Origin: Massilia sp. Leaf139
GTDB lineage: Bacteria > Pseudomonadota > Gammaproteobacteria > Burkholderiales > Burkholderiaceae_D
Direction: 5' to 3'
Assembly (NCBI RefSeq): GCF_001424165.1
Contig: NZ_LMOJ01000025.1
Span: 392,134 to 456,133 of the forward strand
Length of the DNA: 64,000 bases
Position 1 is the first letter of the stretch. The number at the start of each line of letters is the position of its first letter. The translations under genes were made by a program, and so were the position numbers. The notes under the pieces were generated by a model, which saw only the letters and a list, made by a program, of their open reading frames with translations, ran no database searches and had not been told where the DNA came from. Below, in pieces: positions 1-8,283 of the stretch.

Positions 1-164
1 TCGCCGTCGACGAAATCCACATCGACGAAATCCTCGCCCAGGGTCGGATGGTGGGTCGTCCAGCGCTCGCGCCGGTAGGCCACCGCCGGCTTATCTACCA
101 GCGTGGCGGGATAGATGGTTTGCAGGTGGCCGCCGGGCAGCCACCGTGGGGCGCGATAGCTCAT
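1..164 (-). CDS. YheT-type alpha/beta hydrolase, N-terminal part only
   Basis: Only the first 54 codons are in the window; the gene runs off the left edge. The protein begins MSYRAPRWLPGGHLQTIYPA. The GGHLQTIYP stretch is the hallmark of the YheT/Abhydro_lipase group of alpha/beta hydrolases (COG0429), predicted cytoplasmic esterases or thioesterases of poorly known substrate. The start at 164 is 28 bases below the end of the zinc-finger gene on the same strand, so the two are probably co-transcribed. The catalytic Ser, Asp and His would lie in the missing part, so activity cannot be judged. Confidence 0.75.
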   Translation of the reverse strand, partial: MSYRAPRWLPGGHLQTIYPATLVDKPAVAYRRERWTTHHPTLGEDFVDVDFVDG

Positions 165-192
165 TGGTGCATGTCGACGCGCCGCATCCGCA

Positions 193-387
193 TCAGTGGT
201 GCTTGAAGGCCACGCCTGGGGCCAGGCGGTAGTGGGTGCCGCAGTACGGGCACTTGGCCGTGCCCTCATGGTCGAAATCGAGGAAGACGCGCGGGTGCGA
301 CGACCACAGCGGCATGGCCGGGTTCGGGCAGTGGGCCGGCAGATCCTTGGCCTCGAGTTCCACCACAGGCATCGTCTTGTCAGTCAT
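193..387 (-). CDS. small zinc-finger (zf-CHCC) protein
   Basis: The protein has 64 residues and begins MTDKTMPVVELEAKDLP. It has an N-terminal HCPNP segment and a later CPYCGTHYRL, giving the Cys/His ligand set of the zf-CHCC family (PF10276). That family includes the NDUFS6/13 kDa accessory subunit of mitochondrial complex I, but the role of the bacterial members is unclear. The length is normal for bacterial members. A GGAGA site lies about seven bases upstream of the ATG. It sits just upstream of the YheT-like gene on the same strand and is divergent from azlC. Confidence 0.8.
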   Translation of the reverse strand: MTDKTMPVVELEAKDLPAHCPNPAMPLWSSHPRVFLDFDHEGTAKCPYCGTHYRLAPGVAFKHH

Positions 388-573
388 TCAAATTCTCCGG
401 TACGCAAAGTTGGGCAAAGACAGGATTTTAACGGATAAGAGCGGCAGTTTCGAATGATCGGTAGAATGACGAATCGATCACGGCCGCCCGGCCAGCCTTC
501 TCCCCGGTTCAATGCCCTTCAGTCCTCGTTTCCTTCGCCGCTCTCCCGATTCAGCCTGTTGCAGGACGGCGAC

Positions 574-1320
574 ATGAACGCGCCCGAGCCTGTTCAGCAC
601 ACCGCCGTCACCGAACGCCACGATCCCGCCCTCTGGCAGGAAGGCTTGCGTACCGGCCTGCCGAGCCTGTTCGGGATTGCGGCCTGGGGCCTGGTGGTCG
701 GTATCGCCATGGTCAAGACCGGGCTGACGCCGCTGCAGGCCAGCGGTATGACCTTATTGGTGTTCGCAGGTTCCGCGCAGCTGGCCTCCTTGCCCCTGAT
801 CCTGGCGCATGCGCCGATCTGGGTGATTTTCGCCACCGCCATGGTCGTCAACCTGCGCTTCGTGATCTTCTCGGCCCTGCTCGCGCCCCATTTCACGCAC
901 CTGCCCTGGCGCCAGCGCCTGATGTACGGCTATATCGCCGGCGACCTGACGGTGGCGATGTTCCTGCAGCGCTTTCCGACCGCGGCGCCCGTGCCGGGCA
1001 AATTGTCCTATCTGAAAGGGCTGGTATTCCCGAACTGGACGGCCTGGCAGGTGGGTTCGCTGACCGGCATTTTCGTCGGCAGCGCGATCCCGGCCGAATG
1101 GGGCCTGGGCTTTGCCGGCACGCTGGCCATCCTGTGCATCACGGTGCCGCTGGTGGCGAATAGCGCGGCCCTGTGCGGGGTGCTGGTGGCCGGCGCCGTC
1201 TCGGTGATCGCCAATGGTTTCCCTTATAAACTCGGCCTGCTGGTGGCGGTGTTCGCCGGCATGCTGGCGGCGATGGCGACCGAAGCCGTGCTGGAACGAA
1301 GAAAGTCGCGCCATGGCTGA
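574..1320 (+). CDS. azlC: AzlC family amino acid exporter large subunit
   Basis: A predicted inner-membrane protein of 248 residues with several hydrophobic helices and the AzlC signature region near the N-terminus (GLPSLFGIAAWGLVVGIAM). AzlC works with the small AzlD subunit to export branched-chain amino acids or their analogues, as shown for AzlCD and BrnFE. The frame is open upstream to 454, but ATG 574 (MNAPEPVQH) fits the family start; the extra 40 residues would be an unlikely polar, proline-rich leader. Its stop overlaps the azlD start by eight bases, so the pair is translationally coupled. The substrate in this organism is not shown by sequence. Confidence 0.85.
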   Translation: MNAPEPVQHTAVTERHDPALWQEGLRTGLPSLFGIAAWGLVVGIAMVKTGLTPLQASGMTLLVFAGSAQLASLPLILAHAPIWVIFATAMVVNLRFVIFSALLAPHFTHLPWRQRLMYGYIAGDLTVAMFLQRFPTAAPVPGKLSYLKGLVFPNWTAWQVGSLTGIFVGSAIPAEWGLGFAGTLAILCITVPLVANSAALCGVLVAGAVSVIANGFPYKLGLLVAVFAGMLAAMATEAVLERRKSRHG

Positions 1321-1657
1321 ATGGGAAATCTGGGCCACCATCGTGGTACTGGCCCTGTCGACGGCAATCACGCGCAGCGGCTTCTGGCTGATCGGACACA
1401 AAGTCGCGATTCCGCCGCGCGTCCAGGAAATGCTGCGTTATGCGCCGGCCTGCGCGCTGGCGGCGATCATCGGGCCGGATCTGCTGCTCGACGCCGGCGG
1501 CGGCGTCCACCTGGAACTGGGCAATCCAAAGCTGCTGGCCGGTATTGCCGCGCTCGGTTTTTATCTGTGGCGCCGTAACATGTTGCAAACCATCGTGTTC
1601 GGCATGCTGGTCTTCACTCTGTTGCGTGTCTTGCACGTTTTTGGTGCTGCTCAATAA
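1313..1657 (+). CDS. azlD: AzlD family small transport subunit
   Basis: A 114-residue hydrophobic protein beginning MAEWEIWATIVVLALSTAI, with about four membrane segments and the typical PPRVQEMLRYAPACALAAI loop of AzlD (PF05437). It is the partner of AzlC; together they form the BrnFE-like exporter for branched-chain amino acids. The start at 1313 lies within the last codons of azlC, giving an overlapping operon arrangement. An in-frame ATG-free extension reaches upstream but falls inside azlC, so it is not used. The next gene, pgk, begins 50 bases downstream and probably has its own promoter. Confidence 0.85.
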   Translation: MAEWEIWATIVVLALSTAITRSGFWLIGHKVAIPPRVQEMLRYAPACALAAIIGPDLLLDAGGGVHLELGNPKLLAGIAALGFYLWRRNMLQTIVFGMLVFTLLRVLHVFGAAQ

Positions 1658-1707
1658 GTGGCGTGCGGTAGAATATCGTTCTTTCACTATTTCACTGTTG
1701 AGCCGAC

Positions 1708-2913
1708 ATGGACGCCGTTCTCAGTTTCACCCGCTTGCAAGACCTGATCGACCGCGATGCGCTGAAGGATAAGCGCGTCTTCATCCGCGCCGACCTGAAT
1801 GTGCCGCAGGATGACAACGGCAACATCACCGAAGACACCCGCATCCGCGCTTCCATCCCCGCCATCCAGGCGGCCGTGAAAGCCGGCGCCGCCGTCATGG
1901 TGACCTCGCACCTGGGCCGCCCGACCGAGGGTGAATTCAAGCCGGAAGACACGCTGGCGCCGGTCGCCGCGCGCCTCTCCGAACTGCTCGGCCAGCCGGT
2001 CGAACTGAAGCAGAACTGGACGGACGGCGTGGACGTCGCCCCAGGTCAGGTCGTACTGCTGGAAAACTGCCGCGTCAACAAGGGCGAAAAGAAAAACGCC
2101 GACGAACTGGCCCAGAAGATGGCCAAGCTGTGCGACGTGTACGTGAACGATGCCTTCGGCACCGCCCACCGCGCCGAAGCGACCACCCACGGCATCGCCA
2201 AGTTTGCCCCGGTCGTCGCGGCCGGCCCGCTGCTGGCCGCCGAACTCGACGCCCTCGGTAAAGCCCTGGGCCAGCCGGCGCGTCCGCTGCTGGCGATCGT
2301 CGCCGGCTCGAAAGTGTCGAGCAAGCTGTCGATCCTGCAAAGCCTGGCAGGTAAAGTGGACAACCTGATCGTCGGCGGCGGCATCGCCAACACCTTCATG
2401 AAGGCCGTCGGCCTGAACATCGGCAAGTCGCTGGTCGAGAACGACCTGGTCAATGAGGCCAAGCAGATCATCGACATGATGAGCGCGCGCGGCGCCTCGG
2501 TGCCGATTCCTGTCGATGTCGTCTGCGCGAAAGAGTTCTCGCCGACCGCCGCCGCCACCGTCAAGGACGTGGCCGACGTGGCTGACGACGACATGATCCT
2601 GGACATCGGCCCGAAGACGGCCGCCATGCTGGCCGAGCAAGTGAAGCAAGCCGGCACCATCGTCTGGAACGGCCCGGTCGGTGTGTTCGAATTCGACCAG
2701 TTCGCCGAAGGCACGAAGACGCTGGCGCTGGCCATCGCCGGGTCGCAGGGCTTCTCGATCGCCGGCGGCGGCGACACCCTGGCCGCGATTGCCAAGTACG
2801 ACATCGGCGACCAGATCGGCTATATCTCGACCGGCGGCGGCGCCTTCCTCGAGTTCCTGGAAGGGAAGACCCTGCCGGCAGTCGAGATCCTGCTGCAGCG
2901 AAACGCAAAATAA
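1708..2913 (+). CDS. pgk: phosphoglycerate kinase
   Basis: Cytoplasmic glycolytic and gluconeogenic enzyme that converts 1,3-bisphosphoglycerate plus ADP to 3-phosphoglycerate plus ATP. The 401-residue length is normal. The N-terminal substrate signature RVFIRADLNVPQDD, the TSHLGRP motif and the C-terminal nucleotide-binding region with GPVGVFE and GGGDTLAA are all intact. It leads the pgk-pyk-fba cluster. A rho-independent hairpin follows directly, so pyk may be partly uncoupled from it. Confidence 0.97.
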   Translation: MDAVLSFTRLQDLIDRDALKDKRVFIRADLNVPQDDNGNITEDTRIRASIPAIQAAVKAGAAVMVTSHLGRPTEGEFKPEDTLAPVAARLSELLGQPVELKQNWTDGVDVAPGQVVLLENCRVNKGEKKNADELAQKMAKLCDVYVNDAFGTAHRAEATTHGIAKFAPVVAAGPLLAAELDALGKALGQPARPLLAIVAGSKVSSKLSILQSLAGKVDNLIVGGGIANTFMKAVGLNIGKSLVENDLVNEAKQIIDMMSARGASVPIPVDVVCAKEFSPTAAATVKDVADVADDDMILDIGPKTAAMLAEQVKQAGTIVWNGPVGVFEFDQFAEGTKTLALAIAGSQGFSIAGGGDTLAAIAKYDIGDQIGYISTGGGAFLEFLEGKTLPAVEILLQRNAK

Positions 2914-2921
2914 TGAGTGCC

Positions 2922-2952
2922 AGCGCAGCCCCGAGGCTGCGCTTCTCTTTTC
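2922..2952 (+). terminator. rho-independent terminator after pgk
   Basis: A perfect 9-bp stem, AGCGCAGCC (2922-2930) and GGCTGCGCT (2935-2943), with a CCGA loop, is followed by TCTCTTTTC. It begins eight bases past the pgk stop and ends shortly before the pyk ribosome site, so it may attenuate rather than stop read-through. Confidence 0.7.
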
Positions 2953-2972
2953 AGAATCGAGGATCCCAACCC

Positions 2973-4445
2973 ATGCACGCCATGCGCCCCCTGTACAACG
3001 CCACCAAGATCGTTGCCACCATCGGCCCTGCATCGACCGATTTCGACATCCTTGTCAAGATGATCCGCGCCGGCGTCGACGTCGTGCGCCTGAACTTCTC
3101 GCACGGTAAGGCGCAGGATCACATCGACCGCGCCGCGCTGGTGCGCCGCGCCGCCGCCGAGTGCGGCACGGAAGTGGCGATCATGGCCGACATGCAGGGG
3201 CCGAAGATCCGCGTCGGCAAGTTCGAAGAGGGCAAGATCTTCCTGAACAATGGTGACCGCTTCATCCTCGACGCCAAGTGGGGAGAAAATGGCGAGCTGG
3301 GCAATCAGGAACGCGTCGGCCTCGACTACAAGGCCTTGCCGCGCGACGTGCGCCCGGGCGACCGGCTGCTGCTCAACGACGGCCTGATCGTGCTGGTGGT
3401 CGACAAGGTCGCCGGCCACGAGATCTGCACCACGGTGAAGGTGGGCGGCGAGCTGTCGAACAACAAGGGCATCAACCGCCAGGGCGGCGGCCTGACCGCG
3501 CCGGCGCTCACCGCCAAGGACATGGAAGACATCAAGACCGCGATGAGCTTCCAGGCCGACTACCTCGCGATCTCCTTCCCGAAGAGCGCGACCGACATGG
3601 AAATGGCGCGCCAGCTGGCCAATATCGCGGGCGAACCGTATGCCCACAAGCCGATGATGATCGCCAAGATCGAGCGTGCCGAAGCGATTCCCGTGCTGCA
3701 GGAAATCCTGGACGCCTCGGACGGCATCATGGTCGCGCGCGGCGACCTGGCCGTCGAGGTGGGCAATGCCGCCGTGCCCGCGCTGCAAAAGCGCATGATC
3801 CGCATGGCGCGCGCGTCGAACAAGCTGGCGATCACCGCGACCCAGATGATGGAGTCGATGATCGTGAACGCCGTGCCGACCCGCGCCGAAGTCTCGGACG
3901 TGGCGAATGCCGTGCTGGACGGCACCGACGCCGTCATGACCTCGGCCGAAACGGCCTCCGGTAAATACCCGATCGAGACGGTCGAGATGATGGCCGCGAT
4001 CTGCCTGGAGGCGGAACAGTCGGAATACAACAAGCTCGACGCCGACTTCCTGAACGTCGAGTTCACCCGCATCGACCAGTCGATTGCCTACGGCACCTTG
4101 TTCACCGCTCACCACCTGGCGGTGAAGGCGATCGTCGCCCTGACCGAATCGGGCTCGACGGCACTGTGGATGAGCCGACATAACATCGACACCCCGATTT
4201 TTGCCCTGACCCCGTCACAAACGACGCAGCGCAAGGCCTCCCTGTATCGCAACGTGCGAGCATTCCACCTGCTGCAGGAAGGCGGCAGCCACGCCGTGCT
4301 GCGCAAGGCGGAAGAGCTCCTGATCAAGGAAGGCATGGTCAACCCGGGCGACACCATTGTCGTCACCTGGGGCTCGCCGATGGGCGAGGCCGGCGGCACC
4401 AACGCGCTGAAAATCGTGCGGGTCGGCGAGACGTACAAGGATTAA
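2973..4445 (+). CDS. pyk: pyruvate kinase
   Basis: Converts phosphoenolpyruvate plus ADP to pyruvate plus ATP, in the cytoplasm. The 490-residue protein starts MHAMRPLYNATKIVATIGPA. It has the catalytic-loop motif MIAKIERAEAI and the divalent-metal and substrate region MVARGDLAVEVG. It also has the ATQMMESMI segment and a C-terminal allosteric domain ending near GETYKD. ATG 2973 is chosen because GAGGA lies about nine bases upstream and the family N-terminus starts here; the frame is open back to 2913, but that part is the terminator hairpin. Confidence 0.96.
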   Translation: MHAMRPLYNATKIVATIGPASTDFDILVKMIRAGVDVVRLNFSHGKAQDHIDRAALVRRAAAECGTEVAIMADMQGPKIRVGKFEEGKIFLNNGDRFILDAKWGENGELGNQERVGLDYKALPRDVRPGDRLLLNDGLIVLVVDKVAGHEICTTVKVGGELSNNKGINRQGGGLTAPALTAKDMEDIKTAMSFQADYLAISFPKSATDMEMARQLANIAGEPYAHKPMMIAKIERAEAIPVLQEILDASDGIMVARGDLAVEVGNAAVPALQKRMIRMARASNKLAITATQMMESMIVNAVPTRAEVSDVANAVLDGTDAVMTSAETASGKYPIETVEMMAAICLEAEQSEYNKLDADFLNVEFTRIDQSIAYGTLFTAHHLAVKAIVALTESGSTALWMSRHNIDTPIFALTPSQTTQRKASLYRNVRAFHLLQEGGSHAVLRKAEELLIKEGMVNPGDTIVVTWGSPMGEAGGTNALKIVRVGETYKD

Positions 4446-4459
4446 CAGAATAAATGGCG

Positions 4460-4494
4460 GCTTCGTGTTGTCGAAGCTTCTAAACGGTTTTTTT
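4460..4494 (+). terminator. possible weak terminator between pyk and fba
   Basis: A 6-bp stem GCTTCG/CGAAGC (4460-4465 with 4472-4477) is followed, after ten bases, by a run of seven T (4488-4494). The gap between stem and T-run makes it a poor rho-independent terminator, so read-through into fba is likely. Confidence 0.3.
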
Positions 4495-4510
4495 ATCTTG
4501 GAGTACTACC

Positions 4511-5575
4511 ATGGCACTCGTATCACTGCGTCAATTGCTGGACCATGCTGCTGAAAATGGCTACGGCCTGCCGGCGTTCAACGTCAACAACCTCGAGCAA
4601 GTCCAGGCCATCATGGCCGCGGCCGACGCCACCAACAGCCCGGTGATCATGCAAGCCTCGGCTGGCGCGCGCAAGTATGCCGGCGAAGCCTTCCTGCGTC
4701 ACCTGATCGACGCCGCCGTCGAAGCCTACCCGCACATCCCGGTCGTCATGCACCAGGATCACGGCCAGTCGCCGGCAGTCTGCATGGCCGCGATCCGTTC
4801 GGGTTTTAGTTCCGTCATGATGGACGGTTCGCTCGAAGCGGACGGCAAGTCGGTCGCTTCCTACGAATACAACGTCGAAGTGTCGAAGGAAGTCGTCAAG
4901 TTCGCGCACTCGATCGGCGTGACGGTGGAGGCGGAACTGGGCGTGCTCGGTTCGCTGGAAACCATGAAGGGCGACAAGGAAGACGGCCACGGCGCCGACG
5001 GCACCATGACCCGCGAGCAGTTGCTGACCGACGTCGCGCAAGCGGCCGACTTCGTCGCCCGCACCCAGTGCGACGCCCTGGCCATCGCCATCGGCACCTC
5101 GCACGGCGCCTATAAATTCACCCGCAAGCCAACCGGCGACATCCTGGCGATCGACCGCATCAAGGAAATCCACGCGCGCATCCCGAACACCCACCTGGTG
5201 ATGCACGGTTCGTCGTCGGTGCCGCAAGACCTGCTGGCGATCATCCGCGAATTCGGCGGCGACATGAAGGAAACCTATGGCGTGCCGGTCGAAGAGATCC
5301 AGGAAGGCATTAAGCACGGCGTCCGCAAGATCAACATCGACACCGACATCCGCCTGGCCATGACTGCCGCGATCCGCAAGTACATGTTCCAGAACCCGTC
5401 GAAGTTCGACCCGCGCGATTACCTGAAGCCGGCGCGCGAAGCCGCCACCGAGATCTGCAAGGCGCGCTACATCTCCTTCGGCTGCGAAGGGCAGGCAAGC
5501 AAGATCAAGCCGATCCCGCTGGAAAAGATGGCCGAGCGTTACAAGGCCGGCGAGCTGGCGCAAGTCGTCAAGTAA
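4511..5575 (+). CDS. fba: class II fructose-bisphosphate aldolase
   Basis: Zinc-dependent aldolase that interconverts fructose 1,6-bisphosphate with dihydroxyacetone phosphate and glyceraldehyde 3-phosphate. The 354-residue length and the sequence match the CbbA/Calvin-cycle subtype common in proteobacteria. Metal and active-site motifs are visible: VMHQDHGQSP (about residues 78-87), EAELGVLGS, GTSHGAYKF and VMHGSSSVP. An AGTACT-rich leader gives only a weak ribosome site. A strong terminator follows at 5589, closing the glycolytic cluster. Confidence 0.96.
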   Translation: MALVSLRQLLDHAAENGYGLPAFNVNNLEQVQAIMAAADATNSPVIMQASAGARKYAGEAFLRHLIDAAVEAYPHIPVVMHQDHGQSPAVCMAAIRSGFSSVMMDGSLEADGKSVASYEYNVEVSKEVVKFAHSIGVTVEAELGVLGSLETMKGDKEDGHGADGTMTREQLLTDVAQAADFVARTQCDALAIAIGTSHGAYKFTRKPTGDILAIDRIKEIHARIPNTHLVMHGSSSVPQDLLAIIREFGGDMKETYGVPVEEIQEGIKHGVRKINIDTDIRLAMTAAIRKYMFQNPSKFDPRDYLKPAREAATEICKARYISFGCEGQASKIKPIPLEKMAERYKAGELAQVVK

Positions 5576-5588
5576 ACCGTCAGTGTGA

Positions 5589-5619
5589 ACGGGCTGCTGC
5601 GGCAGCCCGTGCTTCTTTC
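5589..5619 (+). terminator. rho-independent terminator after fba
   Basis: A 9-bp perfect stem ACGGGCTGC/GCAGCCCGT (5589-5597 with 5602-5610), loop TGCG, then GCTTCTTTC. It separates the glycolytic genes from the purine operon. Confidence 0.7.
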
Positions 5620-5681
5620 ATGTTCTTAGCGGCGCGCCGTTTCACGCGGCCCGCCGGCACCGTTTTTCTGAGTCTCCTCCC

Positions 5682-6578
5682 ATGAACAGCCTTTATAAAA
5701 CCTCGATCAAGTCCCTGCCACTGCTGGGCGTCGGCAAAGTGCGCGACAACTACGCCGTCGGCGACGACAAGATCCTGATCGTCACCACCGACCGCCTGTC
5801 CGCCTTCGACGTCGTCATGAACGAACCGATCCCGGGCAAGGGCATGGTGCTGAACCAGATGAGCGATTTCTGGTTCGAGAAGCTCGGCCACATCGTGCCG
5901 AACCACCTCACCGGCGTGGCGCCGGAAAGCGTCGTCGCAGCCGATGAAGTCGAGCAGGTGCGCGGCCGCGCGGTCGTCGCCAAGCGCTTGAAGCCGATCC
6001 TGGTCGAGGCGGTCGTACGCGGCTACATCATCGGCTCGGGCTGGAAGGACTATCAGCAAAGCGGCGCCATCTGCGGTATTCAATTGCCGGCCGGCCTGCG
6101 CCAGGCCGAGAAGCTGCCGCAGCCGATCTTCACCCCGGCCGCGAAAGCCGACATGGGCGAGCACGACGAGAACATCTCGTTCGCCGACATGGAGTCGCGC
6201 ATCGGCCCGGAACTGGCAGCGAAAATGCGCGACGTCTCGATCGCCCTTTACACCGCCGCTTCCGAGTACGCCGCCACCAAGGGCATCATCATCGCCGACA
6301 CCAAGTTCGAATTCGGCCTCGACGACAATGGCGTGCTGCACCTGATGGACGAAGTGCTGACCGCCGATTCCTCGCGCTTCTGGCCGGCCGATTCCTACGC
6401 GCCGGGCATGTCGCCGCCGTCGTTCGACAAGCAGTTCGTGCGCGACTACCTGGAGACGCTCTCCGACTGGAACAAGACCGCACCGGCACCAAGCTTGCCG
6501 CAGGACGTGATCGACAAGACCCAAGCCAAGTACTTCGAAGCCATCGAACGCCTGACCGGCGAAAAGCTGAAGGCCTGA
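5682..6578 (+). CDS. purC: SAICAR synthetase
   Basis: Phosphoribosylaminoimidazole-succinocarboxamide synthase, which joins CAIR and aspartate using ATP in purine synthesis. The 298-residue protein is of the longer type close to the yeast Ade1 and betaproteobacterial forms. It starts MNSLYKTSIKSLPLLGVGKV and shows VGKVRDNYAVGD, TDRLSAFDVVMNEPIPGKG, and the DTKFEFGLD signature near the C-terminal third. Its stop abuts the purE start, so it heads a purC-purE-purK operon. Confidence 0.96.
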   Translation: MNSLYKTSIKSLPLLGVGKVRDNYAVGDDKILIVTTDRLSAFDVVMNEPIPGKGMVLNQMSDFWFEKLGHIVPNHLTGVAPESVVAADEVEQVRGRAVVAKRLKPILVEAVVRGYIIGSGWKDYQQSGAICGIQLPAGLRQAEKLPQPIFTPAAKADMGEHDENISFADMESRIGPELAAKMRDVSIALYTAASEYAATKGIIIADTKFEFGLDDNGVLHLMDEVLTADSSRFWPADSYAPGMSPPSFDKQFVRDYLETLSDWNKTAPAPSLPQDVIDKTQAKYFEAIERLTGEKLKA

Positions 6579-7076
6579 ATGATGAGCGAAGCAAAACCTT
6601 TGGTTGGCATCATCATGGGCTCGTCGTCCGACTGGGACGTGATGAAGAACGCAGTCGATGTCCTGAAGCAGTTCGGTGTGCCTTTCGAGGCGCAAGTCAT
6701 TTCGGCACACCGCATGCCGGACGAGATGTTCACTTATGCCGAAACGGCGCGTGCGCGCGGCCTGCGCGCGATCATCGCCGGCGCCGGCGGCGCGGCCCAC
6801 CTGCCGGGCATGGTCGCCGCCAAAACCATCGTGCCGGTGCTGGGCGTGCCGGTGCCCTCGAAATACCTGCGCGGCGAGGATTCGCTGCTGTCGATCGTGC
6901 AGATGCCGAAAGGCGTGCCGGTCGCCACCTTCGCCATTGGCGAAGCCGGCGCCGCGAATGCCGCGCTGACGGCGGTGGCGCTGCTGGCCGCGAACGACGA
7001 CGCCCTGGCGGCCCGGCTGGAACAGTTCCGCCTGGATCAGACCGCCGCCGCCCAAGCGATGATCCTGCCTGTCTGA
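6579..7076 (+). CDS. purE: N5-CAIR mutase (PurE class I)
   Basis: Converts N5-carboxyaminoimidazole ribonucleotide to 4-carboxyaminoimidazole ribonucleotide. The 165-residue protein has the PurE phosphate-binding motif MGSSSDWDVM, the catalytic-histidine segment SAHRMPDEM, and the GAGGAAHLPGM loop. Start ATG 6579 follows the purC stop with no gap; a second ATG directly after it (6582) is equally possible. Product and substrate connect it to the adjacent purC and purK. Confidence 0.95.
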   Translation: MMSEAKPLVGIIMGSSSDWDVMKNAVDVLKQFGVPFEAQVISAHRMPDEMFTYAETARARGLRAIIAGAGGAAHLPGMVAAKTIVPVLGVPVPSKYLRGEDSLLSIVQMPKGVPVATFAIGEAGAANAALTAVALLAANDDALAARLEQFRLDQTAAAQAMILPV

Positions 7077-7083
7077 TATTTTT

Positions 7084-8283
7084 ATGAGCAACAAAAGTAC
7101 TTCTCACAACGGCGCCTTCCTGCCCAGCGCCAATCCGCCGACCTGGCTCGGCGTGATGGGCGGCGGCCAGCTCGGCCGCATGTTCGCCCACGCCGCCCAG
7201 GCCATGGGCTACAAGGTGGCCGTGCTCGAACCGGCGGCCGATTGCCCGGCCGGGCAGGTCGCCGAGCGCCTGATCGATGCCGATTACGGCGACAGCGTGG
7301 CGCTGGGCCAGTTGTCGGCCCTGTGCGCGGCCGTCACTACCGAATTCGAGAACGTGCCGGCCGACAGCATGAACCTGCTGGCGCATGGCAGCTTCGTCGC
7401 ACCGAGCGGCGCCTGCGTGTCGATCGCCCAGGATCGGGTGCTGGAAAAGCGCTTCTTTGTCGACTGCGCGCCGCAATCGGGCGTGATGCCGGCGCCGCAC
7501 AAGGTGATCGCCTCGAACGAGGACATCGACGCCATCGACGACGATCTGCTGCCGGGTATTTTGAAAACCGTGCGCATGGGCTACGACGGCAAGGGGCAGG
7601 TGCGCGTCAAAAGCCGCGAGGACGTGCGCGCCGCCTTTGCCGCCATGCAGGGCGTTACCTGCCTGCTCGAGAAAATGCTGCCGCTGGCCTACGAGGTCTC
7701 GGTGCTGACGGCGCGCGGCCATGACGGCGCCTCGGTCGTGTATCCGATCGCCGAGAACGTGCACCGCGACGGCATCCTGTTTACCACGGTCGTGCCGGGG
7801 CCGAACGTTTCGCCCGAATGCGCGCAAAAGGCGCAGGACGCGGCGCGCGCCATCGTCGCCCAGCTCGGCTATGTGGGCGTGCTGTGCATCGAATTCTTCG
7901 TGCTGACGGACGGCAGCCTGGTCGTCAACGAAATGGCGCCGCGCCCGCACAACAGCGGTCATTACACGATCGACGCCTGCATGACGAGCCAGTTCGCGCA
8001 GCAGGTGCGGGCGATGGCGCGCTTGCCGCTGGGCGACGTACGCCAGCATTCGCCGGCCGTGATGCTCAATATTTTGGGCGACGTCTGGTTCGAGGGCGAC
8101 ACGCTTCGCGAACCGGCCTGGGATCGGGTGCTGGCGCTTCCGGGCGCTTTTGTCCACTTGTACGGCAAGGACGATCCGCGCCGCGGCCGCAAGATGGGCC
8201 ATGTCACCTTCGTTGCGCCGACGCTGGACGAAGCGCAGGCGCAGTTGCAGGCCGCCTGCGCCATCCTGGGGATCGCAGCGTGA
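7084..8283 (+). CDS. purK: N5-CAIR synthetase
   Basis: ATP-grasp enzyme that carboxylates aminoimidazole ribonucleotide with bicarbonate to make N5-CAIR, the substrate of PurE. The 399-residue protein has the N-terminal dinucleotide-like motif GVMGGGQLGRM, the ATP-grasp core with VRMGYDGKGQVRV, and the metal-binding VNEMAPRPHNSGHYT. Start ATG 7084 is seven bases after purE. The last bases overlap the GTG start of the Sua5-type gene. Confidence 0.95.
   Translation: MSNKSTSHNGAFLPSANPPTWLGVMGGGQLGRMFAHAAQAMGYKVAVLEPAADCPAGQVAERLIDADYGDSVALGQLSALCAAVTTEFENVPADSMNLLAHGSFVAPSGACVSIAQDRVLEKRFFVDCAPQSGVMPAPHKVIASNEDIDAIDDDLLPGILKTVRMGYDGKGQVRVKSREDVRAAFAAMQGVTCLLEKMLPLAYEVSVLTARGHDGASVVYPIAENVHRDGILFTTVVPGPNVSPECAQKAQDAARAIVAQLGYVGVLCIEFFVLTDGSLVVNEMAPRPHNSGHYTIDACMTSQFAQQVRAMARLPLGDVRQHSPAVMLNILGDVWFEGDTLREPAWDRVLALPGAFVHLYGKDDPRRGRKMGHVTFVAPTLDEAQAQLQAACAILGIAA

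Noticed and set aside
1631..1674. TAGAAT at 1669 as the pgk -10 box
   Set aside because: No good -35 at 16-18 bases. The gene may still have its promoter here, but I cannot show it.
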